Assembly (NCBI GenBank): GCA_963662645.2
Contig: OY759762.1
Span: 248,001 to 312,000, forward strand
Length of the DNA: 64,000 nt
Direction of reading: 5' to 3'
Source: Aldehydirespirator sp963662645
GTDB taxonomy: Bacteria > Actinomycetota > Acidimicrobiia > Acidimicrobiales > Aldehydirespiratoraceae
Shown piece after piece: positions 34,169-41,978 of the stretch. Both the position numbers and the translations under genes were made by a program. Numbering within the stretch: position 1 is the stretch's first letter; each line of letters opens with the position of its first letter. The notes under the pieces are model-generated. The model searched no databases, was not told the DNA's origin, and worked only from the letters and a program-made list of their open reading frames with translations.

Positions 34169-34771
34169 ATGAGGACAGAACTTGACAGCGCGCAAGAAGC
34201 GGGTGCCGGCCACGGCGAGGCGCTTCCCGACCGCGGGGAGGACGTGCCCGAGCGGGCCGGCTTGGCCCACCTGTGGTTCGCGGCCGAGAGTCCCGCGGGG
34301 CCGGTGTTCGTGGCCCACTCGAACGGTTGGGTGACGGGTCTGCTGATCGCACCCGACGGCCGCGATCCCGATCCGGGACGCTTCGTCGACTACATGCGCG
34401 ACGAGGTCGGCGCCGACGTCGAGCCCGACCCCGACCCTGATCCCAAGCTGGTGGCCCGAGTGAGCGAGGCCCTCGCCACCGGGCGCACCGACGTACCCGT
34501 CGACCTGTCGTCGCGCTCACCGTTCCATCAGGAGGTCCTGCGAGCCACGGCCCGCATCCCCCGCGGCGAGGTCCGCACCTACGGAGAGTTGGCCGCGGCC
34601 GTGGGCCGACCCCGAGCGGCCCGAGCGGTGGGTACGGCCATGGCCCGCAATCCGGTGCCCCTGCTGGTTCCCTGCCACCGGGTGGTGCCCAGCAGCGGGG
34701 GAGTGGGCAACTACGGCTTCGGCAGCGGCCTGAAGGCCAAGCTCCTAGCCAACGAGGGCGCCAACCTCTGA
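34169..34771 (+). CDS. ogt: Methylated-DNA-protein cysteine methyltransferase
   Basis: The 200-residue protein transfers alkyl groups from O6-methylguanine to its own Cys in PCHRVV. The helix-turn-helix before it (GEVRTYGELAAAVGRPRAAR) and the Asn hinge are seen. The N-terminal ~90 residues are not the usual Ada-like domain and contain a run of Asp-Pro repeats (EPDPDPDPK). The ATG at 34169 is preceded by GGAGG at a 6-base spacing, so it is preferred over 34151. A 5-prime AT-rich stretch at 34120-34140 may hold the promoter. Confidence 0.92.
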   Translation: MRTELDSAQEAGAGHGEALPDRGEDVPERAGLAHLWFAAESPAGPVFVAHSNGWVTGLLIAPDGRDPDPGRFVDYMRDEVGADVEPDPDPDPKLVARVSEALATGRTDVPVDLSSRSPFHQEVLRATARIPRGEVRTYGELAAAVGRPRAARAVGTAMARNPVPLLVPCHRVVPSSGGVGNYGFGSGLKAKLLANEGANL

Positions 34772-34813
34772 CCCGCGCTGGCCGCTCGTTCCGCGGGCGA
34801 TACGCCACTAACC

Positions 34814-35446
34814 TCAGGCGTGGGCGGCGGCGGCTGAGGCCGTGGCGGGTGTCAGAATGGCCAGCAGCTCGCCAGCCAGTTCGTCGGCGTCGGCGGTGCC
34901 CACAATCCGGTCGGCCCGGTGGCGGCTGGGCTGCACGAAGGCGTCGTGCATGGGCGCGACCGTGGCTGCGAACTGCCGGCACACATGGTCTTCGGGGCGG
35001 CCCCGCTCCGTCATGTCGCGCTGGATTCGGCGACGCAGCCGCACGTCCTCGGGCACGTCCATGAAGATCGAATGGTCGAGTCGTCCCGCGGCTTCCTCGA
35101 AGGCCAGCAGCAGGATGCCCTCCACCAGCAGCAGGGGAGCGGCCTCCACCCGCTCGAAACGGCCGCTGAGGGTGTGGGTGGAGAAGTCATATACCGGCAC
35201 CTCTACGTCGATGCCCTGCCTCAGCGCGTCGAGGTGCTGTAGGAACAACTCGCTGTCCAGCGAGTCGGGATGGTCGAAGTTGCGGCGGCGGCGATCAGCG
35301 AAGGGCAGATGGCTGAGGTCGCGGTAGTAGGCATCGAAGGCGAGAACGCTCACTGCGCCCGGGCCGAGGCGCTGGACGATTCGCTTGGTGAGGGTCGTCT
35401 TGCCCGCCCCGGAGCCGCCACAGATGCCGACGACGAACACGTCCAC
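34814..35446 (-). CDS. udk: Uridine kinase
   Basis: The 210-residue P-loop kinase has GICGGSGAGKTTL, the DAYYRDLSHLP segment, and FDHPDSLDSELF typical of uridine/cytidine kinases, plus an RRRIQRDMTERGR lid region. It would phosphorylate uridine and cytidine in pyrimidine salvage. The GTG at 35446 was chosen because VFVVGICGGSGAGK must be close to the N-terminus. TATGGT on the minus strand lies 7 bases before it (leaderless). It is divergent from the aminotransferase gene, with 45 bases between starts. Confidence 0.93.
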   Translation of the reverse strand: MDVFVVGICGGSGAGKTTLTKRIVQRLGPGAVSVLAFDAYYRDLSHLPFADRRRRNFDHPDSLDSELFLQHLDALRQGIDVEVPVYDFSTHTLSGRFERVEAAPLLLVEGILLLAFEEAAGRLDHSIFMDVPEDVRLRRRIQRDMTERGRPEDHVCRQFAATVAPMHDAFVQPSRHRADRIVGTADADELAGELLAILTPATASAAAAHA

Positions 35447-35491
35447 GGGCCGACACCATACTCCCCGCGTGCCGGTGGCATCATTGCCGCC

Positions 35492-36649
35492 GTGGCGCTG
35501 CAAGAGTCCCGGCGATCAAGCATCAGTCCGTTCTACGTGATGGAGGTGATGAGGGCCGCCGAGGAGCGCGAGAGGGCCGGGGGAGACGTGCTTCACCTCG
35601 AGGTGGGCCAGCCGTCCACTCCCGCCCCCGCGGGCGTCGTCCGGGCTGCCAGGGACGCCCTCGAGTCGGATGTGCTCGGGTACACCACCGCTGCGGGCCT
35701 GGAGTCCTTGAGACGGCGGATCGCCGAGCACTACAGGTCGTGGTACGGCGTCGATGTCGACCCCGGCCGCATAGTCGTGACCTTGGGTGCCTCGGGGGCC
35801 TTCGTTCTGTCGTTCCTGGCCGCGTTCGACGCCGGCGACCGGGTGGTGGTGTCCACGCCGGGCTATCCGTGCTACCGCAACGCCCTGCAAGCCCTCAACG
35901 CCGAGGTCGTGACCCTTCCCACATCGGCTGAGACCCGATTCCAGCCCTCGCCGGACCTGCTGGAGGACCTCGTCCGTCGCACCGGCTCCGTCGACGGCCT
36001 GGTGCTGGCCTCACCGTCCAACCCGTCGGGGACCATGCTCGACGGGCCCTCTCTCGCAGCCGTCTCGGATTGGTGTGCCGAGCACGGGGTGCGTCTGGTG
36101 GCCGACGAGATCTACCACGGCATCACCTTCGGCACCCCGGCCCCCACCGCGTTGGGACTCAACCGCGACGCCCTGGTGGTCAACAGCTTCTCGAAGTACT
36201 TCTCCATGACCGGCTGGCGCCTCGGCTGGGTGGTCGCCCCCGACGACCTGGTCGAGCCGGTGCGCCGGCTGGCCCAGAACTTCTTCATCTCGGCGCCCAC
36301 CCTGTCGCAGATCGCGGCGGTGGCCGCCTTCGACTGCCACGACGAGCTACAGGCCAACGTGGCCCGCTACGCCGCCAACCGGGCCGTGCTGCTCGAGGGG
36401 CTGCCCGCGGCCGGCATGGACCGCTTGGCACCCAGCGACGGAGCCTTCTACGTCTACGCCGCGGTCGACCATCTCGCGGCTGACAGCCAGGCGCTGTGCC
36501 GGCGCTGGCTCGACGAACTCGGGGTGGCGGTAACGCCCGGCATCGACTTCGACCCGGCCGAGGGCCACCGCTACGCCCGGTTCTCCTACGCGGCCGCCAC
36601 CGAGGACATGGCCGAAGCGATGCGACGCATTCAAGGCTGGGCACGATGA
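35492..36649 (+). CDS. PLP-dependent class I aminotransferase
   Basis: The 385-residue protein is a fold-type I aminotransferase. The cofactor Lys is in NSFSKYFSMTGWRLGW, with a Tyr/Asp pair at LVADEIYHGI and Asn in SPSNPSGTM. The Arg that binds the substrate carboxylate is in YARFSYA. It belongs to the aspartate/branched amino acid aminotransferase group; the exact amino donor cannot be named. The GTG at 35492 gives the family's normal N-terminus. The gene is followed by a family A palindromic repeat. Confidence 0.9.
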   Translation: MALQESRRSSISPFYVMEVMRAAEERERAGGDVLHLEVGQPSTPAPAGVVRAARDALESDVLGYTTAAGLESLRRRIAEHYRSWYGVDVDPGRIVVTLGASGAFVLSFLAAFDAGDRVVVSTPGYPCYRNALQALNAEVVTLPTSAETRFQPSPDLLEDLVRRTGSVDGLVLASPSNPSGTMLDGPSLAAVSDWCAEHGVRLVADEIYHGITFGTPAPTALGLNRDALVVNSFSKYFSMTGWRLGWVVAPDDLVEPVRRLAQNFFISAPTLSQIAAVAAFDCHDELQANVARYAANRAVLLEGLPAAGMDRLAPSDGAFYVYAAVDHLAADSQALCRRWLDELGVAVTPGIDFDPAEGHRYARFSYAAATEDMAEAMRRIQGWAR

Positions 36650-36682
36650 CGGCGCAAGCCGGGCTACAACACCGCGGGAGCC

Positions 36683-36730
36683 GAACTGGCAGCCCAGAGT
36701 GCCCAAACAGGACTCCACCGCTGCCAATTC
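36683..36730. repeat. Palindromic repeat, family A, copy after aminotransferase
   Basis: Outer arms GAACTGGCAGC and GCTGCCAATTC match the copies at 6111 and 18354-18617, but the 26-base centre differs (with GAGT and ACTC). It begins 33 bases after the aminotransferase stop and could form a hairpin ending that transcript. Confidence 0.85.
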
Positions 36731-36831
36731 GGGGACAGAGGCAGGAGCCCCTCGCGGTCGGCGTCGGCTGCGCGAACTGATCAACAGTCAGTATAGGTGT
36801 ATCTCAGTGTGCAAAATGTATGATCACGGCT

Positions 36832-36891
36832 GACCGGAGTCGTCCGCCTGAGAACCCAATTGACCACTGAGCAGGCGGGCGGCTCCGGTTC
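36832..36891. other. Long imperfect inverted repeat
   Basis: ACCGGAGTCGTCCGCCTG at about 36833-36850 pairs with CAGGCGGGCGGCTCCGGT at 36872-36889 as an 18-bp stem with two G-U wobbles and a 21-base AT-richer loop. It sits between convergent genes, so it may be a shared terminator. It lacks T-runs, so it could instead be a remnant of a small mobile element. The rest of 36731-36942 holds no gene I can support. Confidence 0.5.
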
Positions 36892-36942
36892 GCCGACACT
36901 GTAGCACGGCGCGGCAACGGCCCGTCGGAAGTTGGAGAGACT

Positions 36943-37380
36943 TCAGGCGCCGAGTCTGGCCCTGGCGTCGGCTGAGCGTTGTAGCAGGTAGGCGGGCACG
37001 GCGACACCGTTGACGACGGCCTCTTGTGATCCGCCGTCGGCCGCGCCCGCGTCGGCGGCTGGTCCGTCTGCTGGTCCGGCGGCCGCGGCTTCGGCCGCTT
37101 GCAGCGCGGCTATTTCGGCCTGCTCGGCCTCCCGGTCACGGGCGACCAGGAACCTCTCGTAGTCCTTGGTGCGCACCAAGTCTTCGTGGTCGATGTGGCC
37201 CACCACCCGGCCGTCGACCAGTCGCACCCAGTAGCGGTTCCAGGTGAAGCCGTTGGCCATGGCCACCTTGCCCTCGGCGCCCTGCGGGACACCGGGCAGC
37301 TCGGCCACCAGCCGCACCTTCTCGCCCCGCTTTAGGGTGCGGGCCTGCAACTGGGCCGTCGTGTAGGTCTTGGGCGGCAT
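36943..37380 (-). CDS. Small SH3-like hypothetical protein
   Basis: The 145-residue protein starts MPPKTYTTAQL and has a compact beta-rich part (GEKVRLVAELPGVPQGAEGK then WNRYWVRLVDGRVVGHI) resembling small SH3-like barrels. A helical, Ala/Glu-rich segment and a Gly/Ala-rich linker follow, then a conserved-looking C-terminus (GVAVPAYLLQRSADARARL). I cannot assign a function. TACCGT on its strand lies 8 bases before the ATG. It is divergent from the amidohydrolase at 37405 with 24 bases between starts, with -10 boxes that share one TA. Confidence 0.75.
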   Translation of the reverse strand: MPPKTYTTAQLQARTLKRGEKVRLVAELPGVPQGAEGKVAMANGFTWNRYWVRLVDGRVVGHIDHEDLVRTKDYERFLVARDREAEQAEIAALQAAEAAAAGPADGPAADAGAADGGSQEAVVNGVAVPAYLLQRSADARARLGA

Positions 37381-37388
37381 CGGCCAAC

Positions 37389-37398
37389 ACGGTAGCGT
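37389..37398. promoter_or_regulatory. Overlapping divergent -10 boxes for two leaderless genes
   Basis: On the plus strand TAGCGT at 37393-37398 lies 6 bases before the GTG at 37405. On the minus strand TACCGT (37394-37389) lies 8 bases before the ATG at 37380. They share the TA at 37393-37394. The arrangement repeats that at 32241-32250. Confidence 0.55.
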
Positions 37399-37404
37399 GA
37401 GGCG

Positions 37405-38691
37405 GTGGCACCCGACGACCTCCCCGGCGTCGCCGACGGCCCGGCCCCAGCCGGCGCCGACGACCTGCCCGGACCCCAGCCCGGTGCCGTCCCGCTGACC
37501 GCGGAGGATCTCGGCTACCGGCCCTTCGACGCCGACAACCACTACTACGAGGCCCTCGACGCCTTCACCCGCCACGTCGATCCGGCGATGCAGCCTCGGG
37601 TGGTGCAGTGGGTGGACATGGGCGGCCGCAAGCACCACCTGGTCGGCGGCAAGCTGGCCCGGGCGGTGGCCAACCCGACCTGGAACCCGATCGCCAAGCC
37701 GGGAGCGCTGCGCGACTACTTCAAGGGCAATCCCGAGGGCCGCAACCCGGCCGAGATGCTGCGCGACCGCGAGCCGCTGCCCGGCCACTACATGGACCCA
37801 CAGGCCCGGCTCAAGGTGATGGACGCCCAAGGCCTGAGCGCCGTGTGGCTCTTTCCCACCCTGGGCGTGCTCTACGAGGAACTGCTGCGCCACGACGTCG
37901 ATGCGGCCGTGGCCATGATGCGGGGCTTCAACCAGTGGCTGCTGGAGGACTGGGGCTACAACTGCTCCGAGCGCATCTTCGGCGCGCCCTACATCGCGCT
38001 GGGCGACCCCGCGGCGGCGGCCGCCGAGGTGGAGCGGGTGCTGGGGCTCGGGGCCCGCATCGTGGTGATGCGCCCGGCCGCGGTCACCACGCGCACCGCC
38101 CAGCTCTCACCGTTCCATCCGACCTTCGATCCGGTGTGGCAGCTCATCAACGACGCCGGCGTGACGGTGGTCGTCCACGCCGCCGACTCGGGGTACTCCT
38201 CCCAGGGGTACGCCGACGACGAGTTCTCCGCGGCCGGTCTGGGCGCAGGCATGGCCGGCGGACCGAACCTGCGGGCCTTCGCCATAGAGCGGGCCGCCCA
38301 GGACTGGCTGATGCAGTCGGTGTTCGAGAAGATCTACGACCGGTTCCCGAACCTGCGGGTGGCCTCGGTGGAGAACGGCTCGGACTTCCTGGCCCCGATG
38401 TTCCGCAAGTTCTCCCAGATCGCCAAGAAGAACTACTGGTGGTTCGACGACCACCCCATCGACACGTTCAAGGCCCACGTCTGGGTCAACCCGTTCTGGG
38501 AGGACGATGTCAACGAGGTCACCGAGCTGATGGGCGCCGACCGGGTCATCTTCGGCTCGGACTGGCCCCACATCGAGGGGATGCCCGAGCCCCTCGACTA
38601 CCTAGCCGAGCTGAAGGGCTTCTCCGACGCCGACCGCCGTGCCATCATGCTCGACAACGTCTCGCACCTCAACGAGCCCCGGCCCACCTGA
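37405..38691 (+). CDS. Amidohydrolase-2 family metal-dependent hydrolase
   Basis: The 428-residue protein is a TIM-barrel hydrolase of the amidohydrolase-2 (ACMSD-like) group. Visible metal-site features are FDADNHYYE near residue 45, VVVHAAD near 250 with the zinc His, and GSDWPHIEG near the C-terminus with the catalytic Asp. An N-terminal Ala/Pro/Asp linker of about 30 residues precedes the core. Relatives in degradation clusters act as decarboxylases or lactone/amide hydrolases. It heads a plus-strand group with acyl-CoA dehydrogenase, hydratase and reductase genes. Confidence 0.85.
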   Translation: MAPDDLPGVADGPAPAGADDLPGPQPGAVPLTAEDLGYRPFDADNHYYEALDAFTRHVDPAMQPRVVQWVDMGGRKHHLVGGKLARAVANPTWNPIAKPGALRDYFKGNPEGRNPAEMLRDREPLPGHYMDPQARLKVMDAQGLSAVWLFPTLGVLYEELLRHDVDAAVAMMRGFNQWLLEDWGYNCSERIFGAPYIALGDPAAAAAEVERVLGLGARIVVMRPAAVTTRTAQLSPFHPTFDPVWQLINDAGVTVVVHAADSGYSSQGYADDEFSAAGLGAGMAGGPNLRAFAIERAAQDWLMQSVFEKIYDRFPNLRVASVENGSDFLAPMFRKFSQIAKKNYWWFDDHPIDTFKAHVWVNPFWEDDVNEVTELMGADRVIFGSDWPHIEGMPEPLDYLAELKGFSDADRRAIMLDNVSHLNEPRPT

Positions 38692-38732
38692 CCCCATGAA
38701 CAGCCCTCACACCGCACACACCGCCTGAAGCC

Positions 38733-38786
38733 ATGACCGACACCCTGACCCGCCCCCGCCCCGAACACCCGCGCCTGAAGCCATGA
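38733..38786 (+). CDS. Possible 17-residue leader peptide made by a duplicated start region
   Basis: A 22-base segment, CGCCTGAAGCCATGACCGAC plus AC, occurs at 38722-38743 and again at 38772-38793. The first copy opens a 17-codon frame (MTDTLTRPRPEHPRLKP) whose TGA overlaps the real ATG of the acyl-CoA dehydrogenase as ATGA. It may be translated and couple to the next gene, or be an accident of a local duplication. Confidence 0.35.
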   Translation: MTDTLTRPRPEHPRLKP

Positions 38787-40102
38787 CCGACACGCTGGCG
38801 CCGACGAGCAGCACGGACGCCGCCTCCGTGCGGGCCGAGGTCGAGGCGTTCTGCGACGAGCACTGGGACCCGGACCTCGAACTCGCGCGGTGGTGGCGGC
38901 TGCTGGCCGACGCCGGCTACTCGCATCCGATGCTGCCGGAGTCCGCCGGCGGCCTCGGCTACGGCCAGGACCAGGCCGAGCTGGTGTGGCTGGTGCTGGC
39001 AGAGCGCAACGTGGTCGGCCCGCCCGGCGGCCTGGGACGGATACTGGCCGCCCCGACCATAGCCATCCACGGCACGCCAACCCAGATCGAGCGATACGTC
39101 CCGGAGATCCTCGACGGCCGGATCGGATGGTGCCAGCTCTTCAGCGAGCCCAACGCCGGCTCCGACCTGGCCGGCCTGCAGTGCCGGGCCGAGCGCGACG
39201 GCGATGAGTGGGTGATCTCCGGCCAGAAGGTGTGGACCTCAGGGGGTAAGGTCGCCGACAGGGGCATGCTGCTGGCCCGCACCGACCCCGAGGCACCCAA
39301 GCACGCCGGCATCTCCTACTTCGCGTTCGACATGGACCAGCCCGGCGTGGAGGTCCGGCCCCTGACCGAGATGACCGGTCGGGCCCTGTTCAACGAGGTG
39401 TTCATCGACGAAGCCCGGGTGGCCGACAGCGCCCTCATCGGTGGGCTGAACAACGGCTGGCGGGTGGCCAACACCACCCTTATGGTGGAGCGGGCGTCGC
39501 TGGGGTCCTCGGGCCGCAGGCCCTCCGCGCCCTTGCCCGGACCCAAGGGCGGCGTCCTGACCCGGCGGGCCGGGGACTTCGTGAGCACGTCGATGGCGAC
39601 CGTGGACGGCGCGCCGCCCATGGGCATGCAGCTGTGGTGGTGGCTGGTCGACCTGGCCCGCAAGAACGGCAGCATCGCGGGCAGGGTGCTGCGCGACGAC
39701 TTGATGCGCCTCTACGGGCTGATCGAGATCAACCGCCTGTCGATCCTGCGGGCCAAGGCCGGAGGCCGGGCCCGAGCGGCCCGTGAGCCTAGCGAACACG
39801 GAGCGGGCGACCGGGCCGGCGCGGCCGCGCCCAATATCGCCAAGCTCGCCGTGAGCGAGCTATACCGCTCATTCCGCGACCTCGGCCCGAGGGTTATCGG
39901 CGCCGACGGGATGCTCATGGGCGACTCGGACGGCCAGAGCAGCGGCCATCTGGGCGAGCTCGCGCTGTTCTCGCCCGCGCCGTCCATCTACGGCGGCACC
40001 GACCAGGTGCAGCGCAACATCATCGGCGAGCGGGTGCTCGGCCTGCCCAAAGAGCCCGGACCGGCCCGCGACACCCCGTTCAGCCAGATGCCCAAGAACT
40101 AG
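38783..40102 (+). CDS. Acyl-CoA dehydrogenase with repeat-encoded insertion
   Basis: This 439-residue flavoprotein shows WCQLFSEPNAGSDLA (FAD and substrate binding) and the C-terminal SIYGGTDQVQRNIIGERVLGLP. It would introduce a double bond into an acyl-CoA and pass electrons to ETF. Most relatives are about 390-400 residues; the extra length is partly at residues about 328-346 (RARAAREPSEHGAGDRAG), which is encoded by an inverted copy of the family C repeat. The frame is kept, so the insertion may be tolerated as a surface loop. The gene belongs to a catabolic group with the next two genes. Confidence 0.9.
   Translation: MTDTLAPTSSTDAASVRAEVEAFCDEHWDPDLELARWWRLLADAGYSHPMLPESAGGLGYGQDQAELVWLVLAERNVVGPPGGLGRILAAPTIAIHGTPTQIERYVPEILDGRIGWCQLFSEPNAGSDLAGLQCRAERDGDEWVISGQKVWTSGGKVADRGMLLARTDPEAPKHAGISYFAFDMDQPGVEVRPLTEMTGRALFNEVFIDEARVADSALIGGLNNGWRVANTTLMVERASLGSSGRRPSAPLPGPKGGVLTRRAGDFVSTSMATVDGAPPMGMQLWWWLVDLARKNGSIAGRVLRDDLMRLYGLIEINRLSILRAKAGGRARAAREPSEHGAGDRAGAAAPNIAKLAVSELYRSFRDLGPRVIGADGMLMGDSDGQSSGHLGELALFSPAPSIYGGTDQVQRNIIGERVLGLPKEPGPARDTPFSQMPKN
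39766..39819. repeat. Dispersed repeat, family C, inverted copy inside acyl-CoA dehydrogenase gene
   Basis: GGCCGGGCCCGAGCGGCCCG then TGAGCCTAGCGAACACGGAG and CGGGCGACC resemble the reverse complement of the family C core, with some substitutions (CCTAG for CGAAG, and CACGG for AAGAG). It stays in frame and adds about 18 residues. Confidence 0.7.
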
Positions 40103-40110
40103 GGCGCTTC

Positions 40111-40887
40111 ATGACCGACCGGGTGCGCCTCGACATCGACGGCGCCGTCGCCACCATCACCAACAACAACCCGGACAAGCACAACGCCTTCGACGACGAC
40201 ATGGATCTCCGGCTCTTCGAGATCCTCGAGGAACTGGCCGGCCGCCCCGAGGTCCGGGCCGTTGTCTGGAGGGGCGAGGGCCGCAGCTGGTCCTCGGGCC
40301 GCGACGTCTCGGCCATCGGCAATGTCAGCGACATCACCCACCACGAGCTGATGGTGCGGGGCCACAAAGGCATACAGCGGCTGTGGGAGCTGGAGGCGCC
40401 CGTGATAGTGGCCATCCAGGGCTGGGCCATGGGCGGCTCGTTCCAGCGGGCCCTGCTGTGCGACATCCGCATCGCGGCCGACAACGCCCGGTTCAGGCTG
40501 CCCGAGGTCGGCCACGGGGTGATCCCCGACACCGGCGGCGTCAGCGTGCTGTACGAGATGTGCGGCCACGGGCTGGTCAGCGACATGGTGCTCACCGGCC
40601 GCACGCTGAGCGCGCAGGAGGCTCTGGCCCACGGCATCGTTTCGCGGGTGGTGGCGCCCGGCGAGCTCGAAGCCGAGGCGCGGGCCATGGCCGAGGCGGT
40701 CGCAGCCGCTCCGGCCGTGACCGTGAAGCTGGCCCGGCGGGTCATCTCGCATCTGGCCCGGCCCCAGCAGCGGGATGCCATGGCCGACGAGCTGATCTTC
40801 CAGACGTTCCTCAACCGCAGCGACGACTTCGCGGAGATGAGGGCGGCCCGGGCCGAGGGCCGACCGGCGCGCTACACCGGGAGCTGA
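40111..40887 (+). CDS. Enoyl-CoA hydratase/isomerase family protein
   Basis: The 258-residue crotonase-fold protein starts MTDRVRLDIDGAVATIT. The CoA-binding segment SSGRDVSAI and the oxyanion-hole GWAMGGSFQRALLCD are visible; the usual Glu at the second catalytic site lies in PEVGHGVIPDTGG. It would hydrate or isomerise enoyl-CoA after the acyl-CoA dehydrogenase, whose stop is 8 bases upstream, so the two are cotranscribed. A family B inverted repeat follows its stop. Confidence 0.9.
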   Translation: MTDRVRLDIDGAVATITNNNPDKHNAFDDDMDLRLFEILEELAGRPEVRAVVWRGEGRSWSSGRDVSAIGNVSDITHHELMVRGHKGIQRLWELEAPVIVAIQGWAMGGSFQRALLCDIRIAADNARFRLPEVGHGVIPDTGGVSVLYEMCGHGLVSDMVLTGRTLSAQEALAHGIVSRVVAPGELEAEARAMAEAVAAAPAVTVKLARRVISHLARPQQRDAMADELIFQTFLNRSDDFAEMRAARAEGRPARYTGS

Positions 40888-40908
40888 GGAGGCCGTGCAC
40901 CGCCCCTA

Positions 40909-40966
40909 CCACGAAATCGATGCGGATACTTTGCCTGTGGGGGCGGAATCAGCATCGATTTCGTGG
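40909..40966. repeat. Perfect 15-bp inverted repeat, family B, before the SDR gene
   Basis: CCACGAAATCGATGC at 40909-40923 and GCATCGATTTCGTGG at 40952-40966 are perfect reverse complements around a 28-base G-rich loop. It ends 7 bases before the ATG of the SDR gene at 40974. A partial copy is at 7088-7125. It may control translation of the SDR gene or be a small repeated element. Confidence 0.85.
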
Positions 40967-40973
40967 GGCAACG

Positions 40974-41858
40974 ATGACCGCTGATCATCAGGGCCTGCCC
41001 TCGCCGCCGCCCGCGGGGGAGACGGCGCTGCGGCCGGGGACCTTCGACGGCCGCACCGTGCTGGTGACCGGGGGCGGCACCGGCCTGGGCAAGGCCATCG
41101 CGTCGGAGTTCGCCCGGCTGGGCGCCGCGATCGTGATCGCCAGCCGCTCCGCGGAGCACTTGGAGGCGGGCCGGGCCGCGATGGCGAGCTTGGGCGCGCC
41201 GGTGGCTGTCGCGGTCTGCGACATCCGCGATCCGGATGCGGTGGAGGCCGCATTCGACACGGCCGAGACCGCCTTCGGGCTGCCCGACGTGCTGGTCAAC
41301 AACGCGGCGGCCAACTTCCCGGTGCCGGCCGAGGACATGTCGCCCAACGCCTGGCGGGCGGTGGTGGACATCACGCTCAGCGGCACGTTCAATTGCGCCC
41401 GGGAGATGGGGCGCCGCCATCTCGCCGCGGGCACGCCCGGCTCCATCGTCAACATCGGTGCCTCCTACGCCTGGACCGGCGGCCCCGGCTTCGCCCACTC
41501 GGCCGCGGCCAAGGCCGGGGTCAAGAGCCTCACCGAGTCGCTGGCGGTGGAGTGGGGACCCTACGGCATCCAGGTGAACTGCCTGGTGCCCGGCCTGTTC
41601 CCCCACGAGGACATGACCACCGACATACGCTCCAGCCTGGACCGCACCAGCGCCAAGGACGCCTGCCAGCCCGCGCTGCGGGTGGGGGAGCGCCAGGAGC
41701 TGGGCTGGGCGGCCACCTTCCTGGCGTCGCCCTACGGCCGGTTCATCTCGGGTCACACGCTGGTGGTGGACGGGGCCAACTGGCAGCGGCGCTCGATGAC
41801 CAACCCCCCGGTGGTCACCGTGCGGGACCAGATGGGCCGCGACCCCTTCCAACCCTGA
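40974..41858 (+). CDS. SDR oxidoreductase resembling 2,4-dienoyl-CoA reductase
   Basis: The 294-residue Rossmann protein has TGGGTGLG for cofactor binding and NNAAANF. In place of the usual YxxxK it has Tyr, Ser and Lys in SYAWTGGPGFAHSAAAKAG, with the Tyr-Ser gap of 11 and Ser-Lys gap of 4 seen in 2,4-dienoyl-CoA reductases such as human DECR1. It would use NADPH to reduce dienoyl-CoA from unsaturated fatty acids. The preceding dehydrogenase and hydratase genes fit that role. It follows the family B palindrome. Confidence 0.85.
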   Translation: MTADHQGLPSPPPAGETALRPGTFDGRTVLVTGGGTGLGKAIASEFARLGAAIVIASRSAEHLEAGRAAMASLGAPVAVAVCDIRDPDAVEAAFDTAETAFGLPDVLVNNAAANFPVPAEDMSPNAWRAVVDITLSGTFNCAREMGRRHLAAGTPGSIVNIGASYAWTGGPGFAHSAAAKAGVKSLTESLAVEWGPYGIQVNCLVPGLFPHEDMTTDIRSSLDRTSAKDACQPALRVGERQELGWAATFLASPYGRFISGHTLVVDGANWQRRSMTNPPVVTVRDQMGRDPFQP

Positions 41859-41868
41859 GGCTAGAAAA

Positions 41869-41909
41869 TGAGACCTATTTTCAAGAACAACCGGGTTCGG
41901 GGGTACCAT
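41869..41909 (+). promoter_or_regulatory. Fur/Zur-type operator and promoter before the PPC-domain protein
   Basis: TGAGACCTATTTTCA at 41869-41883 matches 14 of 15 positions of the operator in front of the zinc-type binding protein gene at 46781-46795. TACCAT at 41904-41909 could be the -10 box, which places the operator just upstream of or over the -35 region. This predicts that the secreted protein at 41979 belongs to the same metal regulon. Confidence 0.65.
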
Positions 41910-41978
41910 CGCCGCAACCGAAGCAGCAACAGGCTGGGGTCTGCCCACTCCGGGCACTGAACCCCGAGGGAGGCTCAC

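Noticed and set aside
36832..36891. Typical intrinsic terminator
   Set aside because: The stem is strong, but the loop is long and no T-run follows on either strand, so I list it only as an inverted repeat.
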